From assembly GCA_002751075.1 (NCBI GenBank), contig NAOQ01000118.1, forward strand, positions 42,859-106,858: a stretch of DNA of 64,000 bases. The letters run 5' to 3'. The position numbers and the translations under genes were made by a program. Shown in pieces: positions 1 to 11,794 of this stretch. The DNA is from Ichthyophonus hoferi. Taxonomy: Eukaryota > Opisthokonta > Ichthyosporea > Ichthyophonida > Ichthyophonidae. Numbering within the stretch: position 1 is the stretch's first letter; every line of letters begins with the position of its first letter. The notes beneath the pieces are model-generated. The model was not told the DNA's origin and did not search any database. It saw only the letters and a list, made by a program, of their open reading frames with translations.

Positions 1-125
1 ATCAAGTCAGACTAGTGTAATCATAGATTAATACATTGCAAATCTAGCAAACTTTAAGAATTATATAAAAAAAAAAAATGAAAAAAAAAAAAATAGAAAG
101 ATAAGAGAGAAACAAGAAAAAGCAC

Positions 126-759
126 CTTTAAAAATTTGCCTTTGGATTCCAAACTAAGTTTAAGTCGTTGAAGCGGGCAATCCTTACTAACATTTTGTAG
201 CTCACAGCCATCTATCTCCCGGGAGGGGGAAAGCCCTGCGGCCTAGAAAAAGGAGAGGAGAGAGGTAGATGTAAGTGTCTATGGCTATATGTATGTGAAG
301 GGAATGGTAGGAGGTGTATAGTATAGGGGAGAGAACGTAAATATTGGTAGTCTACACACAAGAGAAAGAGCAATAGTGTCTACCGCTCTATAAGGTCTAG
401 TGGAATATACATAAACATAGGGAGAGAGCTATACAGAGAAAGAAAACAAAAATGAAAGAGATAAAGCCTACAATGTCCAACGTATAAATAAAAGACAATA
501 GTACCCAGTGTATAGATAAAAGACTATAGTGCCCGGTGTATAGATAAATAGAACAATGATTAATACATAAGTAAATATGGCTATGCCATTCTACAATAAG
601 AAAGAGTGAGATATAATAGATATTAGTACCATACATACCCTCACTACATATCTTTCCGTTGGCAAAATCTCTCCCGTTCCTAGCACTCTCGCAAATAGAT
701 ATACGCCTAGTTTCCCTTGACTGCAGTACATTAGAAATGGTCTCTTGTAAGATATCCAT
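126..759 (-). CDS. Two probable exons of an unrecognised gene
   Basis: Exon 639-759 starts with an ATG at 759 and ends at a good gtatgt donor in phase 1. Exon 126-235 follows a pyrimidine-rich stretch ending in cag, enters in the matching phase and stays open for 36 codons to a weaker gtgctt donor. Together they read about 77 residues, beginning MDILQETISNVLQSRE and ending LESKGKFLK, with no domain I recognise. They lie downstream of the PIP kinase exons on the same strand. The phase of the last PIP kinase exon (2) does not fit, and none of the kinase motifs still missing are here. This is therefore either the start of a second gene that leaves the window on the left, or chance open frames inside a long intron. 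Codon use looks coding, but confidence is low. Confidence 0.35.
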
Positions 760-1229
760 TATATATAGTGTAAAGATATAATCATGAAAAATTCTATGTA
801 TAATATTCCAATTCCTTGTTTTATACTGTCAAAGTCCTTTGAATTTAATACTATATATTAGAATTTCAATTGAGAACATGGTAAAGCTGGATGGCCACTG
901 GGTGAGTGAATGATTAACAATATATGATAGGGCGAGAGAGTACAGATATATATATATAATGCAAGAGATGGTATAATAGGAGGGGAAAACATAACAATAG
1001 CCATGGTACAAATTTGGTAAGTATATAAAAGGTGAAGGCCAGAGATTGATTGGTAGTGGGTGGTGAGGGTACAATAGTATGTATGATCATATGATTACCT
1101 AAATAATAGTATGATGGTATATATATATATATAAAGGTAGATAAGAAAAATAAAGCACTTTAAAAGCTAAAGGAGACATATACCTAGCCTATAATACTGA
1201 GAAAGATATATATATATATATATACTCAC

Positions 1230-3272
1230 TATGACGTTTTATATACGCCTGTATATTTTGGCAATAAGGTATCTTGGTAAAACTCGACCATGTGCTGTGG
1301 ATAAATGAGCGAGGCCCAACCAGCAATTAGCAACTAGGTCTGCAAATGTCACTATGACAACCACTCTCCTTCTCAACCAATCACTCTTACTATCTCAATA
1401 TGACCCTATCATGTCCCACGCGTTTTCTTCCTCACCCAAAACATGGCATTATTGTACACTTTGCATTTTCAACTTCTCTCTAGTTTTCTCCTTCTCTTTA
1501 TCTTTTTCTCTATAACAGAATAATAATAATAATATAATACAAAAGTAACAGAAAAGTAACAGAAATATCACAGAAACACAGAACACATATACATATACTC
1601 ACATCTCTATAGCAATTCCAAAACACCTTTGCAAAGGCTTTAGCCTCCTCCTTCTCCACCGTTTTTATCAAATATTGATGGTTCCTATCAGAATAGAATG
1701 TCGTAGCATGTGGATTACTAGGGTTGTGATAGCTCAACACAATCTCATCCACCCAGCTGGCACTGAGGCTATGCTGGTAGGGTAAAAGGGGGCGTATTTA
1801 GGAAGAGAGAGGAGGGAAGGAAAATAAACAAGGGAAGGATGCAGAGACACCTGGTCAGAACTACGAACCATATCTTCGCTTTATAAATTCAATTTCTTAG
1901 ATGCAATGGTTTTATTGGCTTCTTTGCATTCATGCATTGACCCACATAGTACTGTTATGCAATGTTAGGTCTTTTCATAATACAATTAAAAGTATTTCAC
2001 AACGATAAGAGGTGGATTTATGCATGGTTGTATCTCCAAGCTAGATCAGATTAATCTAAAAAAAATGTAGAATAAAGTCAAAACGTAGGGGAAGTATGAT
2101 GGGTTGTAGGCAGAAAGAGAAAGAGAAAGAGAATACGAGGAAGGATATATTTACTGCATAGGATTCCTCATTAATTCCAAATCTATTCCTTAAATCCTTG
2201 AAGACGATTGGACAGAACTCTTTAAAAGAATACCTGCTAGATCTAATAATGTAGATAAATAAGCAGTGGTGGTGTGAATTGGTTAGTTATCAGACCTTTT
2301 TTATGTGGCAGAATGATGAGATGATAGTATGTGGTATGTATAATAGTATAATAGTATGTAAAATGGTGTGTGTATATTAGTTTATAGTTTGCACATGTAT
2401 ATACATGGGCTGTCTTGATATGCGTATATTATCTTGTATTAATGCCCCAACTTCAATACCATAACACCAATACATGGCCAATACATGGCCAACCTTGCCA
2501 CTCATAGACAAACGTACACACACATGTGTATCTTACCCTTTGCATAGATAGTTCTCTGTGGTTATCTTATGATGTGACTTATACTGATCAGGTATCATAA
2601 TCTTCGGAATATCGATAGAGCTGAACTCGGCGTACTGTAGAGTAATAAGGAGGTGTGAATGAGTATAGATTATTTGTGTATACATACATGTATATATATA
2701 TAGCTTGTATATTTTACATAACCTGTTGGTAGTATGGCAGGGCTTGTATCTATACCTTAAAATTAAACTGTATAAATAAGTGGACAGAAAGGAAAATATT
2801 GGCACAAGTCCTAGAAAACCGTTTTCGCAAGGTATTTCATGGTTAAGTAAAATGTGGTAAACTGATAACAAATAGATACGCATATACAATAGTTGCATCT
2901 TTGTATGTTATGGATACATAAATATATTTGCGTATATTTTGATGTGTGTAGAGGTATCAGAGCGTGTGTGTAAATAAGGGTAGATAATGCAGGTATACAC
3001 AAGCAGATCATTAATTGTTAGACACGTAGGTAAATATGGTTAGTGACGAAAGTATTGTTACCAGCACAGAGTGAAAGCAGGCATAAAACCAAATAATGCA
3101 AAGCCATAAAATACAACCAGCATTAGAAAAAACACAGAACTTCCAGTGTGCTAAAATAATATACCGATTGTTTTATGCCCCAGGCCAGGGTCTGCGGTAT
3201 GGAAATATCTTCCCTGTCATAGCTGGGGTTCTGCCGCAAGGCATGAACTGACTTTTTTTCAACAACAGCCAT
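1230..3272 (-). CDS. Phosphatidylinositol phosphate kinase, N-terminal half
   Basis: Phosphorylates phosphoinositides to make PI(4,5)P2 at membranes. Five exons join in phase, in minus order: 3272-3165, 2634-2537, 2233-2155, 1773-1603 and 1294-1230. They give 173 residues plus two bases. Exon 1 ends TLAWGIKQS, matching the 'MWGVNHSINEL' start of type II (PI5P4K) enzymes. Exon 2 has DIPKIMIPDQYKSHHKI, exon 3 YSFKEFCPIVFKDLRNRFG, exon 4 YLIKTVEKEEAKAF (the Lys of LIKT is the ATP-binding position in the family), and exon 5 YQDTLLPKYTGVYK. All follow family order. The start is set by the ATG at 3272; a possible acceptor just upstream (near 3279) leaves room for an earlier exon. The DLKGS, MDYSLL and activation-loop segments are not found in 1-1229, so the rest probably lies left of the window or the gene is truncated. 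Type I versus type II cannot be settled: the N-terminus is type II-like, while the LLPKYTGVYK part also resembles type I. Confidence 0.85.
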
Positions 3273-5320
3273 ATGATTCTGCGTGGGAATAAAATAGTGT
3301 GTCCTTAAGCTCAGGATATACCCAACCCAGAATAAGGGAACGGAGTAGGTATATTATATAATCTATATTAGCTTATAGCATACACTTATACGGCCTTATA
3401 CCTTAAGCCTACGTAGAAACTACTACACATGTAATGGGCAAATTGTATTTCAATACTTTAAAAATGAGCTCACCAGTTATAAGACAATTAAATAGTTAAA
3501 TATGACGACTAGACCTTGTACTCTATGTAGCGCTTATTTTGACGATATGTAAACACTAGAATATATAACGGATATTAAAAAATGATACAAATTAGAACCC
3601 AGCTTTCCGATCAGCGCTGAAGCTGGTAATTAATTATAAGATAAAATAAAATCTTAATACTTGTCATTTATTGGCTGATAAATAACAAAGTAATCTCATC
3701 AAAACTAATTAATACCTAGTTTGCTGCTTCCATATCTGAATTAAATGCTAAAATCTATATATAACAAAAAATTTCTTGCTGATTTGTAACATCGCTAGCA
3801 TGTATTAGTTTATAATCCTATAATACATATATAATTTATTTTTCCTTATTCTTGAATTTATTTTTGAAGATATATGTTACGATATAAATGTAATATATAT
3901 ATATATATATATATACATATATACCTGCATGCCAACGTCATAAAAGGCTTATGAGCCATATTTCGCGCCTGTCCAATCGTGTTTATGCATTCTTAACCTC
4001 TAATTAACTAATTATACGTACAACTATTGGATACTAAAGTTTACCGTTCACATTGGATCACTGCTTAGATTGCAATAAGGTTAACTGTGAACACAGTGAA
4101 ATCGCTTCGTGATAATTAAAAGTTATTGTAGATCTGACCTGCGATTCCAAGACTATTAGTGTTATATTTTTTTAAGATTTAAGTGAAATATACATACCGC
4201 AGTATGCTATAGGATAGTGTTAATTATATTATCTTAAATTTAAGGGTTGGTGGAACTGACACCATATTGGTTTCTCTCTCAAAGTCATCTATTACCCCCA
4301 TATCAGCATAAGATTTCCAAAAAAAAATTTCATTTGATCCAAATTGAGGGAAACTTTTTTATTGTTAATCGAAACCACTTCGATCTACTGTACTAAAATC
4401 AATATTGTTTCATCGGAGAGCTCATGGCTAATAGAAAAAATAGTTGATATATCAAGTAGTGTACAAGGCTACCAGGCTACCAATGGTTATATGTCCATTA
4501 TTCTCCTTAATACTACCATCACATGATTTACACGCTTGCTTGGCTCTATCAAATGTTAATTCTTATTGGGAATAAAACCAGTTATGTTGTTTTGAGTTAC
4601 ATTTATGGTACAGTATTCTTATATTTTGAGAGTTGATATAGACAGTTATTACTAGGTAAAAGGTAAGCTAAAACCCTTGTGAGCTCTACTTGCAGTACAC
4701 GCAATTATTCTGATTTCAGAGACAATTTAAACATTTTAACTTGCAGCTTACATTGTGTGCAATGATCCCAACCAGTATAGTCGTAGGGTACTATGGAAGT
4801 ATCATCCAATGGCTCAACTGTATCAGGCTTGACTATTGGCCTTCTAGTAAGCAATATTGAATAAATTGCTACCATTTGGTAATCAAAAGACTACTATAAA
4901 TAAAAAATAGGGCAAGGGTTGTGATCACTAGAAGAACATACCACGCAATCTCAATTGGACTAGCCAGATAAAAATATAATTTTATTGTATCTTATTTACT
5001 GATTAACACCCACATAGTTTAAACATAGGATAGATATTATATTATTAAATAGATAGGAACATTCTCAACTTCTCTCACATCTTCTATATATATTATAGTT
5101 TAATCTACGTGTCAGTCATAATTAATTTGTGGAATATTATTTTTTTAGATTAATCAATGAATATATTATTATATTTTCAGAAATTGTTATATAAAATGAT
5201 ATTTTTACTTGTGATGTAGACTAGCACTAGATACGGGCTAAGTCACTATATACGACTTTTTATATCGGGACCAATAATCATTAGTCTCTATTCAATAAAA
5301 CATTATACAAAACAAATAAG
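3273..5320. other. Intergenic, no gene seen
   Basis: AT-rich DNA between the PIP kinase start and the first fossil element. It holds a (TA)n run near 3893-3918. The only ATG-started frame, about 60 codons at 4344-4526, has no recognisable features or splice context. Confidence 0.6.
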
Positions 5321-5870
5321 TATGTCTAGCAAACACATAGAAAATATACTAGTGAACGTACACAAACATGGTGCACCCTTTATTTCTATACACGGTTTCA
5401 CTAGCACTGGTAGGGCATCAGTATCGATTGATGCCGAACATTGGAAAAGATAAAATTAAATTTTAATCTAATTAGTCATATAGACATTTCATTCATATCC
5501 GATATGCAATTAGGGGTAATAGAAGTTGGTAAATTAGAAGAAAATAAGGTAGGAGTGGAAATAGAAATAGAAAAAGACGTTCCTAAATTTGCTCATATTT
5601 TCAATAGCAACAGACTAAATTTTGGAAAAAATCTTGAATATATATATTCTGATTGGTTTCTATATATGGAAACTATTTTTTGGCCTGTTAGCTTACAAAG
5701 AGCTTACAGCTAAATCATGTATTAATAAGAGGAGTAGTTTGGACAACAACTTCTTATTGACCTTAAATAATAGGTATAACTTTAGGCCCAACCAATACCA
5801 AAGAATTATCTATTTAAATGCAGTCAAAAAAAGAAACGTTTCAATAATTTTTATGCGCTGAGTTGATTTA
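5321..5870 (+). mobile_element. Remnant coding block of a fossil repeat, unknown family
   Basis: Open frames with coding-like composition (for example GVIEVGKLEENKVGVEIEIE around 5510-5570). They sit just upstream of the fossil cluster at 6.2-9.5 kb and point the same way as the serine/threonine-rich frame there. The block is decayed. I recognise no domain. It may be the start of the left copy of that family, or a separate old insertion. Its link to the cluster rests on proximity only. Confidence 0.3.
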
Positions 5871-6224
5871 TTCAGATAATTTTTATGGTTGTAACAATAT
5901 TGGGTAATACCCACAACTTAAAAAGATCCTGTTACGATGGTCATAGGAAGCTATTTTGAACAAACAAATATAGAAATAAAAAAAGAAATAAACCTATGTT
6001 ATAATCATTAATAAATTTATACAATAAATGCGAACAATTAAAAGTATAATAAATGAACATATTAAATTATAATTCAGGATATCATTATACGTCACTAGCG
6101 TTTTTAAACAATAAATGGATTGTTGGGAATAATGGGTCGAGACAGGAGTGCTCTTGTGACTTACATTGGTTTAAAAGGAAAAATAATACCGAATTAAGGT
6201 GGATTTTGTTGTAGTTGTCGTTAA

Positions 6225-9200
6225 CTTATGAAGACTTTGTCGGAATTTAAGCTGGAATCTAAAGATTCGGCCTCACTATCTACAGACATAGGATGTCCTT
6301 TTTCTGAATCAATGTGTTGTAGTCAAGGTCCTATAAGAGATTCTTTGACATTTCCTCTTCACTGCTGCCGGAAGAGAGTTGAATCCTTTTCTTTTTTTTG
6401 CCTACGGTTTCCGACTTTGTTGTTGAAGGAATCGCTGGCTTGTGTTTAACTCTTAGTACAGTAGGTATAAATAAGTCTCCCTTATGTACTGTCATAACGA
6501 CCCCAAAGTTTGGAAAATGAATCAAGTCTTTTGTATAATACTTTATTGTGCAAAATTTATGAAAATCAGGATCTCTTAAGTTCTCATTAAATATACAAAA
6601 AGTAGCCAACATCAGCATCTCCTCCAATTACACCAGTAGCTCAGCAGCTCTCAAGGCTTCCCTTCTATTCCCTACTGCAGCTCCCAATTCAAACGTATTG
6701 GCAAGATAATTTGTATATGCTTTAAGCAAATCATTGCCTTAATAGTACTCTTAACTAGGTAGTCCCAGCCGATTTGGCTTATATATGTTATATACCGGGA
6801 TAGGGCTACGGATATCTACATTAACTGCCGTACTAAACAACATATTCACAGCAGGTACCTTTTGGCAACTGTTTCTTCAATAGCTACATACTCAGGACAT
6901 GGTTGGTAGTCCTACTAGAAAAAGGTATAGTCATGCCAATAACTGTTAATAGGATCTAGCAATTCCTGTAATGGTCTAACTCCAGGATCATAAATTTCTT
7001 TCCCATTTTGCTATCCCTTATGGTATTTCTTCACATTACTCACTGCACCCTCTATTACCTCGTTTTACCCTTCAATCCTTTCATTATCAAATATTTCTCA
7101 TAACTTCCTTTCAGTTTTCTGGCGTAACACAATAAATTAAATCCATTGTGTCCTATCAGCCGAAATAGGATTGTCTTTGATTCATTTCCCACACACATGA
7201 CCCAAGAAATGTTCACAAAGTTGTACATTAAGGCCCATGGCTTTCAATAATTCCCTTGTTGTTTTCAGGCAGTCAGTGGTAACACATAGATCACAATGAC
7301 TATGATAAAATTTCTTAGTCATAACAGACCGCATGATGTGTGTATTACGACTGAATGCATGGAAACAGAGAGGGAATTATTAAAACCTATTGGAAATATG
7401 ACTAGTATCTATTATACTGGATTCTATCTGGCTGTCGTCCACAGGTAAAGGGCAAGTTAAAGTTTTAACTAGCTGTTTTTGAATTTTCCTCTGTTGATCA
7501 ATGGATATAGACGCTTTTAGCTTCTTACTTGGCAATGTATTATATATGTAATAACTGAAGTTTAATTGTAGCTGTATATAGATGGTTATGACATAATTAT
7601 TATCAGAAGAATCAACACCAGACTGAACCAGTTGGTCATCTAGCAATATATTTGGATTATCTACTTCAACTTCTTTGACAACTATAGAAATAATATTAAA
7701 AAAAAATATATAGCACATAAATTATGCAATAAATCTTAACGACTAAGTGCTGTATTTTTTATTGGTTATTTTTGTAGCTTCTATACCATCCTGACCTTTG
7801 TTAAACGCGAGTGTTAATTTTGACTAACACACCCGCATAGCTGTATTTCAATAACCTAAATGGGACCAATCATAGATATTCTTATTAATTAATAAAAACA
7901 GTTTACGAAAAATTTCAGAAACCCACTAGGATTGTTTATCTTAATAATCTTATACTATCATGTCCTTGATGGCTTATTAGCCAATTCATTAATGTTTGCG
8001 CTTGCAAACTGTGCATTAAGAAATCTATTTAAAATGTGTTTATTTGGAGTTAACGGTTTTGTAACATTAAGGAAGAAGTTGGAACAAAACAAAGCATTGG
8101 ACGCTTTGGTTTCAACAAAAACCCTTGATTATAATGTTCAATCTTATAAAGATTTTTACAATTATGTGTGTTGACTTAAAGATAAACCTATTCCGGTTAT
8201 GACATATTGGATTTAATTTGCTGCGTTACGCCAGAATACTAAGAGGAAGCTAAGAAAAATCTTGAATATTAAAAAAATTAAAGGGGGTGACGAGGGGATA
8301 GAAGGTGTAATGAGTAATGTGAAAAAATACCATAAAGGATGTCAAAATATGAAATAAATTGATGGTCTTGATGTTGGGCCATTATAGAATTTTCTAGATC
8401 CTATTAACAGTTATTGGCATGACTATAACTTCATTCAGCATGACTACCAAGCACATTCTGAGTTTGCAAATATTGGAGAAACAGTTGCCAAAATGCCCCT
8501 GTTAGGTGTGAATGTGTTCATGAATACAGCGTTTAAGGTAGATTTCTGCAACTCTATCCGGTATATAATATACAACACATATAAGCCAGCATGGGCTGGG
8601 ATTACCTAGTAGAGAGTACAATGAAGACAACGATTTGCTTAAAGAATATACAAATTATTCTGCCAATATGTATAAATTGGGTGCAGTGGTAAAGAATAGA
8701 ACTAAAGCCATGAGAGCTGCTGAGTCTGTAGTGAAGTTGGAGGAGATGTTGGCTACTTTTTCTGTATCGAATGAGGACCTCAGAGAACTTGAGTTCTATC
8801 AGAATCTGTGACAGTTCTATCGACGTTTACACAGCTGTTGGTATCTCCAATTCTATAGCTAGTAGTGGTTATTGTTGTTTGACCAGAGTAAGTGATAGCT
8901 GTTTGATCAGACTTGTTTTTAAGGCTCGGCTATTGTGCTAGAAGTTCTATTGAAAGCCCATATACCGACTCACCAGGTAATTTGCAGTAATAATTATATT
9001 TCTCTTCTAATTCAGAAGGAATATATGCTTTGTGCACTTGGGTGCCAATTTGGAAATTGCACAATCAGACCAATCAGTAAATAGTGATATATTACGATGC
9101 AAATAATAAATATCGTTGCTACTTAACTCCAACACAAGTGATATAGAAAAGGGACAATCTATATCCATAGATGGTGAGGCCAAATCTTTAGATTCCTGCT

Positions 9201-9490
9201 TAGATTCCGACAGACTGGCTAATTAAAAACGTCTCAAATGCTCACTTAATATCATTGGAGAATGATTTCTCTTGGCTACTCGTAGACGTTGAATTTTTGG
9301 AAGTAAAAGGAGGGTCGCGGAATATAGTTGATTTCCAGCTCGGGACAGCCTTGTGGGTTGAAGTCTCATTCGATTCACTGGTATCCGTAGAAAAAATAAC
9401 TTTAACTTTCTGTTCGATTCTGGTGGACTAAAGGATAGTTTTTGGTGTTGGAATATGAGTACATTTAGAGCTCTTCATTTTATATTTAAA
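6225..9490. mobile_element. Fossil mobile-element cluster, two copies in inverted order
   Basis: Two copies of one element face each other. The segment 6331-7380 read on minus and the segment 8160-8830 read on plus share long stretches at DNA and protein level; both carry LLDPINSYWHDY and ETVAK. A second gene of the element also occurs twice: 6225-6330 (+) matches about 9120-9215 (-), sharing ESKDxASxSxDIxCPF. In each copy the two genes are convergent. A third gene at 7718-7380 (-) recurs at 32.6 and 33.3 kb. Between the copies lies the conserved core at 7795-7886. No reverse transcriptase, DDE transposase, capsid or polymerase could be recognised, so the family is unknown; a virus-like or DNA-transposon origin are both open. 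Every copy is broken several times, and divergence suggests considerable age. Confidence 0.6.
7795..7886 (-). repeat. Conserved ~90-bp core between divergent frames, copy 1
   Basis: Read on minus, this stretch aligns nearly end to end with 47779-47870 (+) and, less well, with 32453-32525 (+). Shared pieces include AATAAGAATAT and a CGGGTGT...AACA(T/C)TCGCG block. In all three places a frame containing a conserved GA(G/A)ACCCACTA leaves one side 20-35 bp away, and in copies 1 and 2 the 'IVxKExEVxNPN' frame leaves the other side. This is the layout of a bidirectional promoter or an element-internal regulatory region. Confidence 0.6.
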
Positions 9491-10571
9491 GATTCTTTTA
9501 AGTGTCATAACAAAAAGTGAAACAATAAACAATTCCCAAACTAAGATTTAGAAAGATTTATTCATAATTTTTCGGCCCTTGCTCATGGACTGACCTTGCG
9601 TTACATTGTTTCCGCTGGTCTACTGGTCTGTCCACAAACTTAGTATGGTTCTGACAACTACTTAGTTTAGCAATTGAGTTTACGCCTATAAACCTGTGCT
9701 GAGACCTAGTTCCCCGCATTTGGATATATTGATAAAATAACCGAGCCTTGGACCAATCGGTATACTTATCTAATTATACTGAGATAAATTTTATCGGATA
9801 AAATATCTATTTAAGGTATTGTACTGTTAATTGTCTAATGAACTTCAACTTTAAGAGGTCATTCTGTTATCAACCAATACCAAACGATATCCGTTTCAAC
9901 TTAATTATTCATAGTATGCAAATCTAACCACATTTTGAGTTTTGTAAGTGTAATTAGTAATATATATATATATATATAATTTTAACTCCAGGTCTTAATT
10001 TATACTTACCATAAAATGCGTCATAATGTAATTCTGCAAAAACGAAAGAATAGCTAACATGGAGGAAAACAAAACATATATAATCATGAACCCATTGTAT
10101 TGCAGTTAAATGTGTTTTTTATAATAGAAAAGATAGAAAATACGGATTTAATCATATCATATCACAATTTAATGTTATTTATCGTTACTGTGTATTTAAT
10201 GGTAAACTTACACTATAAAGATGTAAATATAAATTGTCCAGCCACAATGTCTACATGTAAGATATCTATCTACTAATTCAATTGGGTAACTATATTTGAG
10301 GGTTGTTTTTGTTCATTTTATGTTACAACATGTTTATAGCATAAACCTTTATGTTCATACACTGATATGACCCAAATTATACAATTCATATGTTTAGAGT
10401 CCTAATTTCCTACCTTTTCATTCTATTTGCTTGTTCTTGTGTATTTTTCACGTTTCCTACCAAAACTCCTAAACCATGCGCAATCCTATTAAGTTACCTA
10501 GGCAGACTATCTTTTTAAAATTTAAGTATTATTACACGCTTTCAGATCCATCTCATTTATTACAGAGATGT
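9491..10571. other. Intergenic, no gene seen
   Basis: AT-rich sequence with a (TA)n run near 9960-9979. No open frame or splice structure stands out. It separates the fossil cluster from the LTR element. Confidence 0.6.
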
Positions 10572-11794
10572 TGTTAAATCTGGAGTATTTAATTGGATTA
10601 GGTATTTCTTTATATAGCTATAAACATTTGGTATTATTAGCAATGATTATTGCACATGTAGCCCGGAAAAAGAATTGGTGCAATCTATTGGTGTTACATG
10701 ACAATGCAAGATGATCTATCAAAGTTAAACCAATCAATGTTAGAAACCCTGCAAATATATAATAACTCATTTTAGATAAGATAAAATGTTTTGGGTCCGG
10801 ATAGCATATTGCTGCGGCCTCCTGCCTTAGACAAGTCCTGCTGACTTGTTTAATAATAAAAATATGTCATAGTATATTAGTATTCCGTGTATGCAAAGGG
10901 ACACGTTAAAGTGCCCTTTAATCGAGTATTTTCTGTCTTTCCAAACGAATATAGGTTACAGGAATGCTCGTGTCCCAATTTATTATTTCCAACATGGTAG
11001 CAGAGAAAGACTAAATAGTTTATTATGGTCACAAAACCTGGTAATTATATTAAATCAAATATCCACGAAGACTGAAAATGCTTCACCACATATCACCTCA
11101 ATCGCCAGCCGCCGGGCGCCAAATGCCAGAGCCTGCTACTGAGCCAGAGCTAGAGCCAGAGCGAGCAGGAACATTTAGCATACAGTTTGGTCAAATTTCT
11201 TGTGTTTTTTAACATTGGGTGCCATGCCACGTTCACTTCTGAATGTCATCAAGAATTATCTAGTTCATTTAGTGTACGACAAGCGTACAGCTAAGTTGTC
11301 ACCATGTTAATGTTCTTTTCACATCTCCTTTTCATATTGTTTATGCCCTAGATAAAATAATCCGACTAGGCCAAGAGGGAGCGTTAAAACTAGAATTTTT
11401 ATTTAATTTAGGCATTTCTTTATATAGTTATAAACATTTAATATTATTGGTTATTATTATTGTAAGTAGCCTGGAAAAATAATCAGTACAATCTTTTGGC
11501 GTTAAAAGGTAATCGAAGATGTCTTAAAATTGAACCAGCCAATGTTAGAGGTCCTGCTAATATTAAATAAGCCATTTCAATTATGTTTTGGGATCCAGAT
11601 AATACACTGCTTAGGCATCCTGCTCAAGAAAAGTACTATTGACTTGTTTAATAATAAAAATGTCTTAGCATGTTTGTACTCTGTGTATACAAAGGGACAC
11701 GTTAAAAACCTCCCTTAATTCAGTATTCCTTCTCCTTCTAAACGAATATAGGTCTCTAGAACGCTCGTCGTGTCCGTACTTATTATTCCTAGTA
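10572..11794 (+). mobile_element. Miniature LTR retrotransposon (TRIM-like), non-autonomous
   Basis: Two direct repeats, 10572-10994 (423 bp) and 11382-11794 (413 bp), enclose only about 390 bp. The inner edge of the first is followed at once by TGGTAGCAGAG (10995-11005), the complement of the 3' end of animal initiator tRNA-Met. The second is preceded by a purine run AAGAGGGAG (11373-11381), a polypurine tract. The element is flanked by GATGT (10567-10571) and TATGT (11795-11799), a near-identical 5-bp target duplication. The LTRs start TGTTAA and match at roughly four positions in five by eye, so the insertion is old. There is no gag or pol, so the element would have depended on an autonomous partner. 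Clade cannot be assigned without pol. It is a decayed fossil. Confidence 0.8.
10995..11005 (+). other. Primer binding site, initiator tRNA-Met
   Basis: TGGTAGCAGAG directly abuts the first LTR. Animal initiator tRNA-Met ends in ...CUCUGCUACCA, giving an 11-base complement. Confidence 0.8.

Noticed and set aside
4344-4526. 60-codon plus-strand frame
   Set aside because: No homology, no splice context and composition like surrounding DNA.
7140-7330. Possible tyrosine-recombinase C-terminus in the fossil cluster
   Set aside because: A run resembling an Arg...Leu-Gly-His helix caught the eye, but the catalytic pattern could not be confirmed and the other copies do not support it.
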